Under the pieces are notes generated by a model. That model saw nothing but the letters and a program-made list of their open reading frames with translations. It ran no database searches and was not told the DNA's origin. From Verrucomicrobium sp. BvORR106 (lineage in GTDB: Bacteria; Verrucomicrobiota; Verrucomicrobiia; Verrucomicrobiales; Verrucomicrobiaceae), in the NCBI RefSeq assembly GCF_000739655.1, contig NZ_BATR01000085.1, positions 1 to 64,000 on the forward strand: DNA of 64,000 nucleotides, given 5' to 3'. The position numbers and the translations under genes are program-made. Below are positions 26,162 to 35,666 of this stretch, piece after piece; the first letter of the stretch is position 1; each line of letters opens with the position of its first letter.

Positions 26162-29146
26162 TCAGGGCTGTTCCTCAGATTTGGTGTCTTTCGGCTCCCG
26201 CGCAGCGGGCTTGAAAGCACTGGCTTCCATCCAAAAATTCAATTCCGTGGGGTTCCAGTTACGCAGCCGTTCGTCGAGAGCGGCACTCATTTGAGTTTCA
26301 GGAATTACGTTGCCATCCTGCGCCGGGCCACCCAGACCGGGATATTCTGCCGAGGTCCAGTTCTGCCATCGGCGGTCAGCATCCAGATGCCAGTGGAAGA
26401 GGGTTTGATCCCGATGGTTTTGAGGCCAACGAAGCCAGGCGCAGCCCTGGATGCCCGGAGGAGAACCAAACTGGCCCTCGAATTTCTGAATCCACTCCAT
26501 TGTACGGGGGAGATTCAAGTTCGGTCTATCCAGATCAGTTGGGGAATAGGTCTCAACCTCGATCTGCCAGCCCTGCAGCAGTGGCAGTGGGCTGAGGTGA
26601 AGGGTGACGCCGATTTCCTGTCCCTCTTGTTGAAGGGTGCGAGTGCGAGTGACCTCTGCCAGGGAGGCCATGAGGGCTCCGTCAAGAGGCTTGCCCAAGG
26701 CGGACTGAAGTGGCGCCCACTTCTCCAACTCGGGTGACGAGCCAGTCACCTTGGTGACGCGGAGCGCCAAGGGTCGCCACTCTGGGGGGACTCCTGACTG
26801 GCGAAGCTCCTTTTGCAGAGCCAGTTTCTCCGCCAGCGAAAGCGTGCGCAGGTACTCAGGCCATCCACGCTCTGTCAGGCCTGGGATGGCCTGGAGGATT
26901 TCCTGGAGACGAGGGGCGGGCACGTCCCCGGCAGAAGGGAGAGGGGGCAGGGGCCTGCCTTCGAGAGAGGCCTTGCCGTGCTCAATCCACAAGGGCCAGA
27001 GATCTTCGGGATCGAAGCGATAGACCTCCGCGACAAAATTTCTCCGCCCATAGTCTTCGAAGAGATTCGCCAGCCAGTAGATTTGATCCGCGAGCGGACG
27101 TGAGCCTCCATTTTCATGGATCACCGGGGCGTTGCCGTCCTCCTGGATGATTTGGAGAAGAGCCTGACGTCGGGCATCGGTGAGTTCAAGCGGATACTTG
27201 ATCGTAGTCTGAATCAGATTCCACTTACGTGTGCCATCGCCTTTCTGGAGACGGGTGACTGCCTCCAGACCCAGGTCCGGGAGCAACTCCTTATCTTTCA
27301 CTGAGACGACCGCGGTGCGCAGCTCTTGCGAGAGTTTTAGGTCGGGTATTTTGCGATTGACATAGTCTTCGATCACCGAACCTATCGTCCGTCCTGCGGC
27401 CAGGGCCTCCAAGTTCTTCAGTCGATGCTGGAAGGGCTCAGGCAACTCTCCTGGTTTGACGTTGGGGTCTTTGTCCAGGGCGGGTGCAAGCTGTTCAAGC
27501 AGGGTATTGCGGAACTGCGCCAGCGCCGGTTGGGCGGCTGACTTTTGTCGCTGCACGAGCTCTGTGAAATGTTCAAAGTACTGGAGGGGATTTTCCAGCA
27601 TGAGATTGGCGACAGAATCAAGATCCGCATTGTTCCCATTCCGGATGATGCCTGACAAGGCGTGAGACTTTTGTTCGTCGTTGACAACCTTCAGATAGTA
27701 CTTGGCAACCTCCACTGGAGACTTGCCGTGGACATCTTTGGCAGTCTTCAGTGCCAAGTCACGCAGTTCCGCCAGATCCGTTGGTAGTTCCCCGCCTTCC
27801 TCTTCACGGAAGGGCACGATCGATTCGATGAAATCACGTGCCAGTTCGCCTCTCGTCTGCGGACGATAAAAGTGCGGCCATTTTTCATCGATTTCCTCTT
27901 CGGTCAGCTCCGGAGGATCGGTACTGAAGTCAAAGCCGGCCTCATACGGATCGTAAGAGGGAAGGCGCTGTCCCACCAAGACGTCATCCCCCAGGCCGGC
28001 GGCAATCACGCTGATCCAGTCCCAGTCTTTATCCAGGACGGCGCGCTGCCAGGTGGGCAGGGACTCCTTTTGAGTTTCGAGATCGCTGAAACCCTCGGGA
28101 TTGGCCGCCATTCGCACTCCGGCCAGCCATTGCTTACCCAGGTAGTCCATACCTTGCGGGTACTCTTCAAGTTCCTGCTCCGTGGCGCCTTGCTTCTTTG
28201 GAGGCTGGCCCTCTGTCACGGATGCCCACCACGCCTGTTGTTCAGGTGTGAGGAATGAAGCTTGAGCGAGGGCAGGCACCTGTGGCGAGGACAGGCGTTT
28301 TTGGACGGACTGTTGCAGTTTCTCTATGAGGGGGCGGACGGCCCACCCCCGGCTGTAGGTTTGCAAAAGTCGCTGGAGATCCGTATTCAGTGCCTGCCAG
28401 TCCCGGGTTCCGGAGAACTTGTCCAATGCCTTCTGGTACTGCTGACCCGCGAGAGTCTGAACGGCCAGATCAAGGAGCCGGTCTTGACGGGGCACGATGG
28501 CAAACAAGGCCTGTGCGGCCGCTTCTGCCTCGGCCCTGTATCCCCGTCGGTGATATTGGGCGGCCCGGAAGAAGAAGGAAACAATCGTATCCGAACTGTA
28601 CAGGAGGTTCTCTCTGACCGGCTTGGAGGTCGCGATGGCTTGCAGCCCTTTCGCCAGAGCTTGGGCGTCGGCTCTCTCATCTGCTGGCAGCAGGCTGATC
28701 CGCTTGGGTTCACCCCAGGAGTGCACCAGTTGGGTGCTGTTATGGATCTGCCAGCCATCCCACACCAGCAGCTCTGGTTTGCCGGGCTCTCCGGTTGTCT
28801 TGTCTGCCCAGCCCCGGGTGTAAGTCTTCTCCAACTCCGTGACGACGGCCCGAATCTTATCCTCGCCCGAATTGGGGAGGATCTGTCGGCTACCCACCCC
28901 CTCAATCTCCCGATACTCCCAACGGTCCACAGGCAGCTCCTGAAGCCCCAGCTCAAACAAGAGGTCAAACCCCTTCCCAAAATCCGGTGCCGCGGCGCAG
29001 GCCGTGCCGCCCATGTCAGGGATAAAGGGAACAATCCCCGGAACACAGAGGCAGGCAGAGACAGAGAACCATGCGATCATCATCATCCGCCGCGCAGGCC
29101 CATGGGCCTGCCTCAAGCGGCTGATGCTGTGATCGACAGAATTCAT
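26162..29146 (-). CDS. Giant secreted protein, paralog 1 of a three-member family
   Basis: This 994-aa protein has no recognised family. It has an N-terminal hydrophobic signal (MMMIAWFSVSACLCV) and a short shared opening: DFGKGFDLLFELGL, then a region of helical segments. Motifs shared with the paralogs at 29269 and 39346 are FFRAAQYHRRG near residue 195, DWDWISVIAAGLGDD near 376, DLWPLWIEHG near 715, EKLALQKEL, and a C-terminal block WQNWTSAEYPGLG then WNPTELNFWMEA. Most of the length is predicted helical, with many Leu/Glu/Lys residues. It sits 160 bp upstream of moxR on the same strand. It may be a secreted scaffold or structural protein; no function is supported. Confidence 0.8.
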   Translation of the reverse strand: MNSVDHSISRLRQAHGPARRMMMIAWFSVSACLCVPGIVPFIPDMGGTACAAAPDFGKGFDLLFELGLQELPVDRWEYREIEGVGSRQILPNSGEDKIRAVVTELEKTYTRGWADKTTGEPGKPELLVWDGWQIHNSTQLVHSWGEPKRISLLPADERADAQALAKGLQAIATSKPVRENLLYSSDTIVSFFFRAAQYHRRGYRAEAEAAAQALFAIVPRQDRLLDLAVQTLAGQQYQKALDKFSGTRDWQALNTDLQRLLQTYSRGWAVRPLIEKLQQSVQKRLSSPQVPALAQASFLTPEQQAWWASVTEGQPPKKQGATEQELEEYPQGMDYLGKQWLAGVRMAANPEGFSDLETQKESLPTWQRAVLDKDWDWISVIAAGLGDDVLVGQRLPSYDPYEAGFDFSTDPPELTEEEIDEKWPHFYRPQTRGELARDFIESIVPFREEEGGELPTDLAELRDLALKTAKDVHGKSPVEVAKYYLKVVNDEQKSHALSGIIRNGNNADLDSVANLMLENPLQYFEHFTELVQRQKSAAQPALAQFRNTLLEQLAPALDKDPNVKPGELPEPFQHRLKNLEALAAGRTIGSVIEDYVNRKIPDLKLSQELRTAVVSVKDKELLPDLGLEAVTRLQKGDGTRKWNLIQTTIKYPLELTDARRQALLQIIQEDGNAPVIHENGGSRPLADQIYWLANLFEDYGRRNFVAEVYRFDPEDLWPLWIEHGKASLEGRPLPPLPSAGDVPAPRLQEILQAIPGLTERGWPEYLRTLSLAEKLALQKELRQSGVPPEWRPLALRVTKVTGSSPELEKWAPLQSALGKPLDGALMASLAEVTRTRTLQQEGQEIGVTLHLSPLPLLQGWQIEVETYSPTDLDRPNLNLPRTMEWIQKFEGQFGSPPGIQGCAWLRWPQNHRDQTLFHWHLDADRRWQNWTSAEYPGLGGPAQDGNVIPETQMSAALDERLRNWNPTELNFWMEASAFKPAAREPKDTKSEEQP

Positions 29147-29177
29147 GGCAGTGGGTGACTTTCCCCAAGCGGGGCAG

Positions 29178-29215
29178 CGGAGAGGGTTGGAGTGCCGACC
29201 TTAGTCGGTATCAGT
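29178..29215. repeat. Family B single unit between two giant paralogs
   Basis: A diverged single copy (AGGGTTGGAGTGCCGACC-TTAGTCGG) lies in the 122-bp gap. Confidence 0.5.
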
Positions 29216-29268
29216 TCATCAAGAGGTTCAAAGGCTCGATGACTTACATGCCATCTGCCGCGGCGAGG

Positions 29269-32200
29269 TTATTCAGGTCTGACGTCTGGCGTTTTCTTCT
29301 CTGAAGTCTCCGCCGGAGGCGGATTCACCGCCCCGGCCTCGACCCAGAAGTACTCGGTGGCGGGGTTCCAGGTGTTGATGCGTTGTTCCAGGACCTTGGT
29401 GATTTCTGCTTCGGGTATGGTGTTGCCGTAGCCGGGGGCTCGGCCCAGTTGTTCATGCTCTTCTGAGGCCCAGTTCTGCCACTTGGAGTCCTTGTCCAGA
29501 TGCCAGGTAGCCATGGCTGCCTCACGCGGACCCTGCATCCAGCGCAGGGAAGCGTAGCCATTCACCACGACAGGCTCTGGACTGGCAGAGCGGAGTCCCT
29601 TCAGCCATTTGGCACCTTGGGAGACCAGGGAGCGGTCGTAGGCGTTTTCCTCGCCGTCTTCCACCGCATCGCTCAACTCCAGATTGAGGGCCAGCCCTTG
29701 GTAGAAGGGTTTCTGCTGAATGAAGCAACGAATGCCCTTGCCCTCGCCCAGCTTGCCCAGCTCTTTGCGGCAGGCCTCCGCCAGTTTCACGATGGAGTCT
29801 GGCGTGATCTTTTGCCCGGTGAAGGTCTTCACCGCGTCCAGTTCAGAGAGGGCATCTTGCTTGCCCGCCACTTCCACCACCACCAGCGCACGCTCGCGCC
29901 AGGCGGGCTTGAACTCCGCCTTCCGTATCTCCTCGCCCAGAGCGAGTTTTTCATCCAGGGTAAGGGACTGCAAGTACTTCGCCCAGTCGTTGTCTGGAGG
30001 GGCGTCCAGAGCCTGGAGCATGGCCTGACGGCGCTCAGAGGTCACACTGGCTGAAGATGGAGTGGGGGGCATGGCCGTGCCCTCCAGCGTGGCCCGACCC
30101 CGCGCAATCCACAGCGGCCAGAGCGCCTCAGCATCCACGACTCCCATGACCTTGCGCCGGATGGATTCCAGGTCGTCGTTGGCCAGATAGTCGGCCGTCC
30201 AGTACACATAGCGGGAGAGAGGATCCGTCGCACCGAAGTTGGACTTCACTGGCGCATCCGGGTCGTCCTGCAGGATCTTACGTAGGGCCTCCTTCCGGCC
30301 GTCGGTGATGCCCTGGCCAAAGTTCATACACTGGGCAAGCAGCCGCCATTTGCGGTCGCCATCGCCTTTGGGAAGGCGGGGCACGGCCGCGAGGATGGCA
30401 TCCACCGTCTGGTCACGGTTTTCCGCGGCGTTGCCCAGGGCACTGAGTTGCCGCGTGAGCTGGGGCGCACTGAGCTTGCCGGCCACATAGTCTTCCAGCA
30501 GCTCCACAGGGCCCCGACCAGAGGTCAGGCCTTCGAGCATCGTCACCTGTTCTTTGAGATAGGCTGGCAGTTCACCCTTGGCCACTTCCGGATCGCTGCC
30601 GCCCTGGCGCACCTGTTCATCCAGCAGGGCCTTGCGGTATTTCTCCAAGAAAGGCTTGGCGGCGCCCTTTTGCTTCCGAATCAGGGTGGTTGCCTGCTCG
30701 AAGCGCTGGCCTGGCTCTTCCAGAATGAGGGATTCCACCTGCTTGAGGTCAGCCTCTCCGCCCGCATGGATGAGGGCAGTCATGGCCTGGCTCTTCTGTT
30801 CTCCGCTGCCGCCCTTCAGGTAGAACTTGGCGATCTCCAGTGAGGATTTGCCCTTCAGCGCCTTGGCAAGATCCAGCGCCACCTGCCGGAGTTCATCCGG
30901 GTCCGTGGGGAGTTCATCGCCCTCCGCATCGTTCACGGGCAGCACCACCTGCAGGAACTCACGGGCCAGATCGTTGCGAGCAGGTGGGCGTTGCAGGTTT
31001 TCCCACAGTTCCGCGAGCTCTTCCTCGGTTAGCTCTGGCGAGTCCGATTCGAAATCGAAGCTTCTGGAGGAACGGTCGTACCCACGCCCCGGCATCGCGG
31101 TCAGCGTCTCATCGCCCAGCCCGGCGGCCATGACGGTGATCCAGTCCCAGTCATTCTCCAGCGGCGCGCGCATCCAGGCAGGGGCGGATGCGGTCTGCTC
31201 CTTCCACATCGCCAGGCTGTCCGGATCCGCCTGCATCTTCATGCCGTACAGCCAGATCTGGGCGAAGCTGGACAGCTCCAGGTTGCCCATGCTTTCATCG
31301 ACGCCCAGCTCTTCCTCTGCGTCTTCCGGTTCGCTCTCTTCCTTGTCCTCCTCGGTGGCGGCGTTTTGTGCCGTTGCCTGCGGGGCACCCTGGGTGGCCG
31401 CACCGGCGGCTCCCTTGCGCTTGGGCGGGACGTCTAGCTGCTGCCACCATGCCTGCTGTTCCGGAGAAAGGTTGGCGGCATGGATCAGCGGTGGAGCCTG
31501 ACCCTGCGGCACGGCAAGCCGTTGCTGCACGAGCTTGTGCAGGCGCTCCACGACAGGGCGCTCCGTCCAGCCACGCGTGTAGGTGACGAGGAGCTTGGCC
31601 AGTGCAGCTTCGAGTTCCTTCCAGTCGCGGTTGCGTCGGAAGCTCTGCATGGCCTCCGCGTAGCGGTTGCCCGCCAGTTTTTCGACCGCCAGGTCTACTA
31701 AGCGGTCTTTGCGCTCCACGAGGCTGAACAGCGCCTGCGCCGCCGCCGCCGCTTCCTCCTTGTGTCCGCGCCGATGGTATTGCGCAGCGCGGAAGAGATA
31801 GGTGACGATGAGATCCGGAGAGTAGAAGAGCGTACGCTTGGTGTTGGCGTCTCCATTGGCCAGCTCCTGGATGCCCAGCGCCAACGCTTTGGCGTCTGCC
31901 TTCTCGTCCGCCGCCTTCTCTTCCTTGGTCGGCGCGAATTGGCTCCACTGCACCCCCGCCTGACGCATGAGACGGGAGGCGGCTTGGTCGTTGGTCGTGC
32001 CCTGAATCCGCCATCCGTCGGTGAGGATGCGTCGATACGTGAGATTTGGCTGGGCTGAATCCGGGACGGTCGGCTTTTCCACCCAGCCGTGGGTCAGCGT
32101 CTTCTGAAGTGCCTCAATCTCCGCTGAGGATTTGCCGCTGCGGGATCTCCCGCCGAACGGGTTCTCCATTTCAGAACCTCGGAGGCTTTCAAGCGCGAGA

Positions 32201-32424
32201 TACTGCCAGTCGGGTCCAGAGACATCTGGCAGGCCCAGGTCAAAGAGGATCTCCAGTCCCTTTCCGTAGTCCACGTCCGCCGCCTGCACCCGGGGGGCAG
32301 GCAGAGTCACGGTGAAAAACAGCGGCAGCACCACAGGTGCCGGCCCCACCAGCGCAGCGGTGAAAGCAAGATTTCGCCACAAGGGCATGGTGCGTCCGTA
32401 GGACGAGGGGTGGGCCGAACTCAT
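29269..32424 (-). CDS. Giant secreted protein, paralog 2
   Basis: The 1051-aa protein has an N-terminal signal (LAFTAALVGPAPVVLPLFFTV), then VDYGKGLEILFDLGLPDVSGPDW, which matches paralogs 1 and 3. Shared motifs recur in the same order: FRAAQYHRRG near 213, DWDWITVMAAGLGDETL near 425, ALWPLWIARGRATLEG near 771, LDEKLALGEEI, DSKWQNWASEEHEQLG and WNPATEYFWVEA near the C-terminus. A Glu/Asp/Ala-rich low-complexity region lies at about 330-380. It is the first gene of the minus-strand block ending at 11213. No domain, catalytic motif or known function is recognised. Confidence 0.8.
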   Translation of the reverse strand: MSSAHPSSYGRTMPLWRNLAFTAALVGPAPVVLPLFFTVTLPAPRVQAADVDYGKGLEILFDLGLPDVSGPDWQYLALESLRGSEMENPFGGRSRSGKSSAEIEALQKTLTHGWVEKPTVPDSAQPNLTYRRILTDGWRIQGTTNDQAASRLMRQAGVQWSQFAPTKEEKAADEKADAKALALGIQELANGDANTKRTLFYSPDLIVTYLFRAAQYHRRGHKEEAAAAAQALFSLVERKDRLVDLAVEKLAGNRYAEAMQSFRRNRDWKELEAALAKLLVTYTRGWTERPVVERLHKLVQQRLAVPQGQAPPLIHAANLSPEQQAWWQQLDVPPKRKGAAGAATQGAPQATAQNAATEEDKEESEPEDAEEELGVDESMGNLELSSFAQIWLYGMKMQADPDSLAMWKEQTASAPAWMRAPLENDWDWITVMAAGLGDETLTAMPGRGYDRSSRSFDFESDSPELTEEELAELWENLQRPPARNDLAREFLQVVLPVNDAEGDELPTDPDELRQVALDLAKALKGKSSLEIAKFYLKGGSGEQKSQAMTALIHAGGEADLKQVESLILEEPGQRFEQATTLIRKQKGAAKPFLEKYRKALLDEQVRQGGSDPEVAKGELPAYLKEQVTMLEGLTSGRGPVELLEDYVAGKLSAPQLTRQLSALGNAAENRDQTVDAILAAVPRLPKGDGDRKWRLLAQCMNFGQGITDGRKEALRKILQDDPDAPVKSNFGATDPLSRYVYWTADYLANDDLESIRRKVMGVVDAEALWPLWIARGRATLEGTAMPPTPSSASVTSERRQAMLQALDAPPDNDWAKYLQSLTLDEKLALGEEIRKAEFKPAWRERALVVVEVAGKQDALSELDAVKTFTGQKITPDSIVKLAEACRKELGKLGEGKGIRCFIQQKPFYQGLALNLELSDAVEDGEENAYDRSLVSQGAKWLKGLRSASPEPVVVNGYASLRWMQGPREAAMATWHLDKDSKWQNWASEEHEQLGRAPGYGNTIPEAEITKVLEQRINTWNPATEYFWVEAGAVNPPPAETSEKKTPDVRPE

Positions 32425-32635
32425 TGGGGGTGATGAAGATTCGTTTTTCCGCTGACTGGTTTAACCCAGATGCCGTTCAAAAGGGAAGGGAAAATATTCC
32501 CGGTTGGTGCTTATTGGTGATGAAAAGTTTATCCATGAGGGTGAGGGTGATGGACCAGGGGGCACGAAAGGAGTGCTGGCTTTGTTGCAATGTCGTCAGG
32601 GAAATAGCGGCGAGGCCGATGACCTCCCTTCTGCG

Positions 32636-32880
32636 AACGAACTGAGGGCTGAAAGCCCGGTGTGATGGCAGCCTTGGGCAACGCCCAAGGTTCGTTAGGC
32701 ATTTAAGAGATTGAGGGCTGTAGGCCCGACGTCATTCAGGGATGCTCGTCGTGGGCAGGCTTGATGAGGCCGGGCCTTCAGCCCTCATGGGTTGTTTGGT
32801 CATCTATTCCTTGGGCCGTTGCCCAAGGCTGCTATTAAGCCGGACCTTCGGCCCTTCTGAAGCGGCATTCCTGCCACCGG
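32636..32880. repeat. Dispersed repeat family E cluster
   Basis: Several units of the type GAGGGCTGAAAGCCCGG/CCGGGCCTTCAGCCCTC alternate with TTGGGCAACGCCCAAGG palindromes. The intergenic span 32425-33061 holds no gene I can support. Confidence 0.65.
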
Positions 32881-33061
32881 GATGGCGGATGCGCCATCGC
32901 TACTCCGGGGCTTGCCAAGGCAAAACGGCACACTATCCTTTTCACTGAAGGCATTGGGTTTGATTGAACATCCCCGCCCGCCTGTGGGGATCATGCCGCG
33001 GAGAAAGGTGAGCCCAGCCTAATGGCGAAGGTGTCATGTATGGAACAGCTTGGAGCAGGCA

Positions 33062-33376
33062 ATGAATGCTGATATATTGGACGCAGCGACGAATAACCAG
33101 AAAATGGAAATGAATCACCACGACCGGGCCAATGCCATCATCGAGGAGGTTCTCAGTCTCGCGCTCAATCGTCACCTGCATCTCTTGGAAGATGCCGGAT
33201 ACCTCAATCAGCGGGCAATTGCCAAAGGACTGCAGGGGGGAATTCAGGGGAAACCTGAAGGACCGCTGCATTTGAAGAACGCCTTGATTGATGAAATCTG
33301 CCTGAGATTGGGGCCAGCGGTTGCTGACTATTTGGCGTATCCCCGTGAAGACCTCTGGCCGATGTCCGGTGAATGA
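33062..33376 (+). CDS. Small soluble protein of unknown function
   Basis: About 104 aa from the ATG at 33062; the TTG at 33050 is in frame. The sequence is helical and includes NHHDRANAIIEEVLSLALNRHLHLLEDAGYL, then LHLKNALIDEICLRLGPAVADYLAYP. It has no signal or membrane segment and no recognised family. The composition is plausible for a real protein, and it stands alone in a repeat-rich region. Expression is not supported by any motif. Confidence 0.45.
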   Translation: MNADILDAATNNQKMEMNHHDRANAIIEEVLSLALNRHLHLLEDAGYLNQRAIAKGLQGGIQGKPEGPLHLKNALIDEICLRLGPAVADYLAYPREDLWPMSGE

Positions 33377-33680
33377 TCTTGTGTGCACTCGTTAAGGAGC
33401 CCGGGTACGATGCTGAAGAACGTGATGAGTGGCCAGAGCGTCCGCCACTTCTTCCGCCAAACCCTCCGCTCCTGAGCCGACGGGGACCGTCGAACTACTC
33501 CGCAGTGTCGCTTCGGGCGTAGTCCGGACGTGCGGTCCGGCTCAGTCGCCGCAGGGACGTACGTTCTATCCACCGATCCGATCCCCATCTTCCGCAGCCA
33601 GCACTCCCGCACTTCCTGGCTCCGCGGATGTAGCTACCAAGAAACCAAGTCAGTCTGGCCGGATTCAGTCCGTCCGAAGT

Positions 33681-33725
33681 TGATCCCTGTAGGGGATCTA
33701 TGGCACAGTCCAACGTTGACGAATT
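33681..33725. repeat. Mosaic repeat family H unit
   Basis: GATCCCTGTAGGGGATC followed by CCAACGTTG matches the module found at about 34.29-34.36, 34.49-34.54, 38.19 and 42.69-42.75 kb. It ends immediately before the gene remnant. Confidence 0.6.
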
Positions 33726-33838
33726 TCCAGCTCTCGTTTTTGGTCATGGTGTGTACCGCCATGTTGATATCTTGGATGGCTAGCCTATTCGGGGTGAAAT
33801 CGCCCGTGGAGGAAACACTCAAAGCACTGCCCCTATGA
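33720..33838 (+). pseudogene. 5'-truncated remnant of the 35667-36119 membrane protein family
   Basis: The last ~37 codons in this frame encode a helix, LSFLVMVCTAMLISWMASLFG. It matches VWFLVMSCMALLVSVMGSLFG near the C-terminus of the intact protein at 35667-36119. The upstream part of that protein is missing. A family H repeat sits exactly at the break. The remnant ends with a TGA overlapping the ATG of the next small gene. Confidence 0.55.
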
Positions 33839-34017
33839 TTGCGCCGCTCAGTCTTGTAGAGCTTTCTCTCGTGACGGCCGCACTTGGCCTCGCTGCCGTA
33901 GTCGTGACGATTCTCCTGAAACTCGCCGACTCGCGGCGTGTGGGATTCCAGCTTCCGATCACGGCATTGGTTCTTCTAGGGATGATTGTTATGGGTGTTT
34001 GGATTGGATTTCGATGA
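33835..34017 (+). CDS. 60-aa membrane mini-protein
   Basis: Two hydrophobic segments (LVTAALGLAAVVVTILLKLA and ITALVLLGMIVMGVWIGF) are separated by a short basic turn (DSRRV). No family is recognised. Its ATG overlaps the TGA of the upstream remnant (ATGA), typical of translational coupling. This suggests that it was co-transcribed with the intact form of the remnant before truncation. It is short, so it may be spurious. Confidence 0.5.
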   Translation: MIAPLSLVELSLVTAALGLAAVVVTILLKLADSRRVGFQLPITALVLLGMIVMGVWIGFR

Positions 34018-34019
34018 AG

Positions 34020-34560
34020 TTGGCGCTCCACGGAGAAACTTCACCTACCGGGAAGTTATTGGCTGCCAAGGAACCTGGGGTGGTGAAATGCGGTCTGACA
34101 GTTCTTAAAGCAGTCTGTGCCTGGGAAGCTGGGGAGCGCACGCATCCCTGCGTGCTGTTCGCGGCATCTTGCCGCGAACGTCGGGCAGACATGACATCGC
34201 ATCCGCCGGACTTGGAGGCGTTGACGGCGGTGGGGAGAAAGTGGGTGCTGTCGGCCTTACCACCTGATCAATCCTCTGCGAAGGCCCCCAACGTTGACTC
34301 GCTCAGGGCTCGTCCAACGTTGGGCTGTGCTAGATATCCCCTTCAGGGATAAACTGCGAACTGATACGGCACCTCAAGGCGGTTCCTTGGCGGCCACCCC
34401 GACCACGCGCATCTGGGGAGGCTGCCGAAGGAAACGACGCTTCTTCCCTGCTCAGGCGAAGTTCTTCCTCGAAGAGGATGGGGCTACAAGCCCAACGTTG
34501 ACGAGCTTCCAGCGAGTCTACGTTGGGTATCACCCCGCCTCGCGGTCAGGTGTGGAGGCC
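34020..34560. repeat. Mosaic composite repeat (families C, H and linked blocks)
   Basis: In order: CCGGGAAGTTATTGGCTGCC, a TGAAATGCGGTCTGAC block, a block with GGGAGCGCACGCATCCCTGCG, GTGCTGTCGGCCTTACCACC, a CCCAACGTTGACTCG palindrome, GGGATATC/GATCCC-type elements, and AAGTTCTTCCTCGAAGAGG near 34458. Each block recurs at 37.7-38.4 and 42.5-43.1 kb. No coding sequence is supported within it. Confidence 0.7.
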
Positions 34561-34682
34561 AATCTCATTTTCTTTCAAAGCATGTCTTTCTAAGATACCC
34601 ATCACGTCCACTTCCATCGCCACACACTCAGCCTCGCTTGCCTTTCGCGATTTTTGGGCATCCTTTCCACACCGGCCCCCCA

Positions 34683-35372
34683 ATGACTCCCGCCTGTTAC
34701 AAGCTCTTTGCTTATGCTGTCGACAAGGTGACTCCCCGTGACGTGTGGGATTTCAGTCCGAATGATCCAGGGTTTCCGGGATACGTCCGAGAGTTCACCG
34801 CGATACTCAAATCTCGAAAACTGCCCAAGGACGCAGATTTCGACATCACGGAGACGATTGGATTGACCATGTGGGGCGACGCGGAAACCGAAAAGGATCC
34901 TGATCGCTTCCGCCGGTTCCGCGTGTTCACAAACTCCGTGGCAGTCGCGCTGTGTGCCGGACCAGATGGTGTCCCTCTCACGATGGCCGCCAACTATCCA
35001 TGTATCCGTCTCCTGGAAGATGCCCATGCCTTGGGGGACGAGCAGTTGCTAAGATTGCTCTATCCCGTCTTCGGAGATTTGTTCGCCCGCCTTGAGACGG
35101 ATGGGTGGTCCAACCGTGAGGCTCCGCTCCTTTTATTGGGGCAGCTCATACTGGCATTAATGGGATATGGCAGCCCCAACGATGTGCCCACATTGGCGGC
35201 CACGCTGGTGAAGCTGGGCTCCGTTGCGAACGATCACGTGCCAGCCGACTTCCTCTGGAACTGCACCAACTTCGACCAACTCCACGCTGAGTGGAAACGA
35301 TTCGTTGGAATCGCGTTTCCGGAGAACTCTCCCATCGAAGATGTCGCCTTGCTGCGCGATACGCTATTGTAG
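34683..35372 (+). CDS. Soluble protein of unknown function
   Basis: The 229-aa protein (ATG at 34683; frame open from 34638) begins MTPACYKLFAYAVDKVTPRDVWDF. It has no signal and no transmembrane segment. A mix of helices and strands includes GLTMWGDAETEKDPDRFRRFRVFTNS, ALGDEQLLRLLYPVFGDLF, and ILALMGYGSPNDVPTLAATLVKLGS. No family is recognised. It could be an immunity-type or lineage-specific protein, but there is no supporting neighbour. The tract to 35666 shows no gene. Confidence 0.5.
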   Translation: MTPACYKLFAYAVDKVTPRDVWDFSPNDPGFPGYVREFTAILKSRKLPKDADFDITETIGLTMWGDAETEKDPDRFRRFRVFTNSVAVALCAGPDGVPLTMAANYPCIRLLEDAHALGDEQLLRLLYPVFGDLFARLETDGWSNREAPLLLLGQLILALMGYGSPNDVPTLAATLVKLGSVANDHVPADFLWNCTNFDQLHAEWKRFVGIAFPENSPIEDVALLRDTLL

Positions 35373-35666
35373 TAGCCTCATCTTTCAAATACGCCGCCAT
35401 GGAAGAAGAGCTAAACAAGAATCCGCCGCTCGGTCGCAGCCTGATGCCGAATGGCAACTTCGTGTTCAAGGTCTCTCCTCGATAGGCGATTGCGATACGA
35501 CAGGGCGAGCGCAGCTCGCAACGGTGGCCAACGACCCGGCGGGCGCTCGCGCAAGCCTTCCTTTCCTGTGTACATTTTTCACTGGCTTTTGGCCCGCCGA
35601 CCTTTGTAAGGTAGGTTCATCGCGAAAATTGAGGAAACTCAATTCACTTCCCTAACCCTTCTGCCC
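35373..35666. other. Non-coding gap without recognised features
   Basis: Nothing I can support lies in this stretch: no RNA gene, terminator, or repeat of the other families is visible. Confidence 0.4.
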
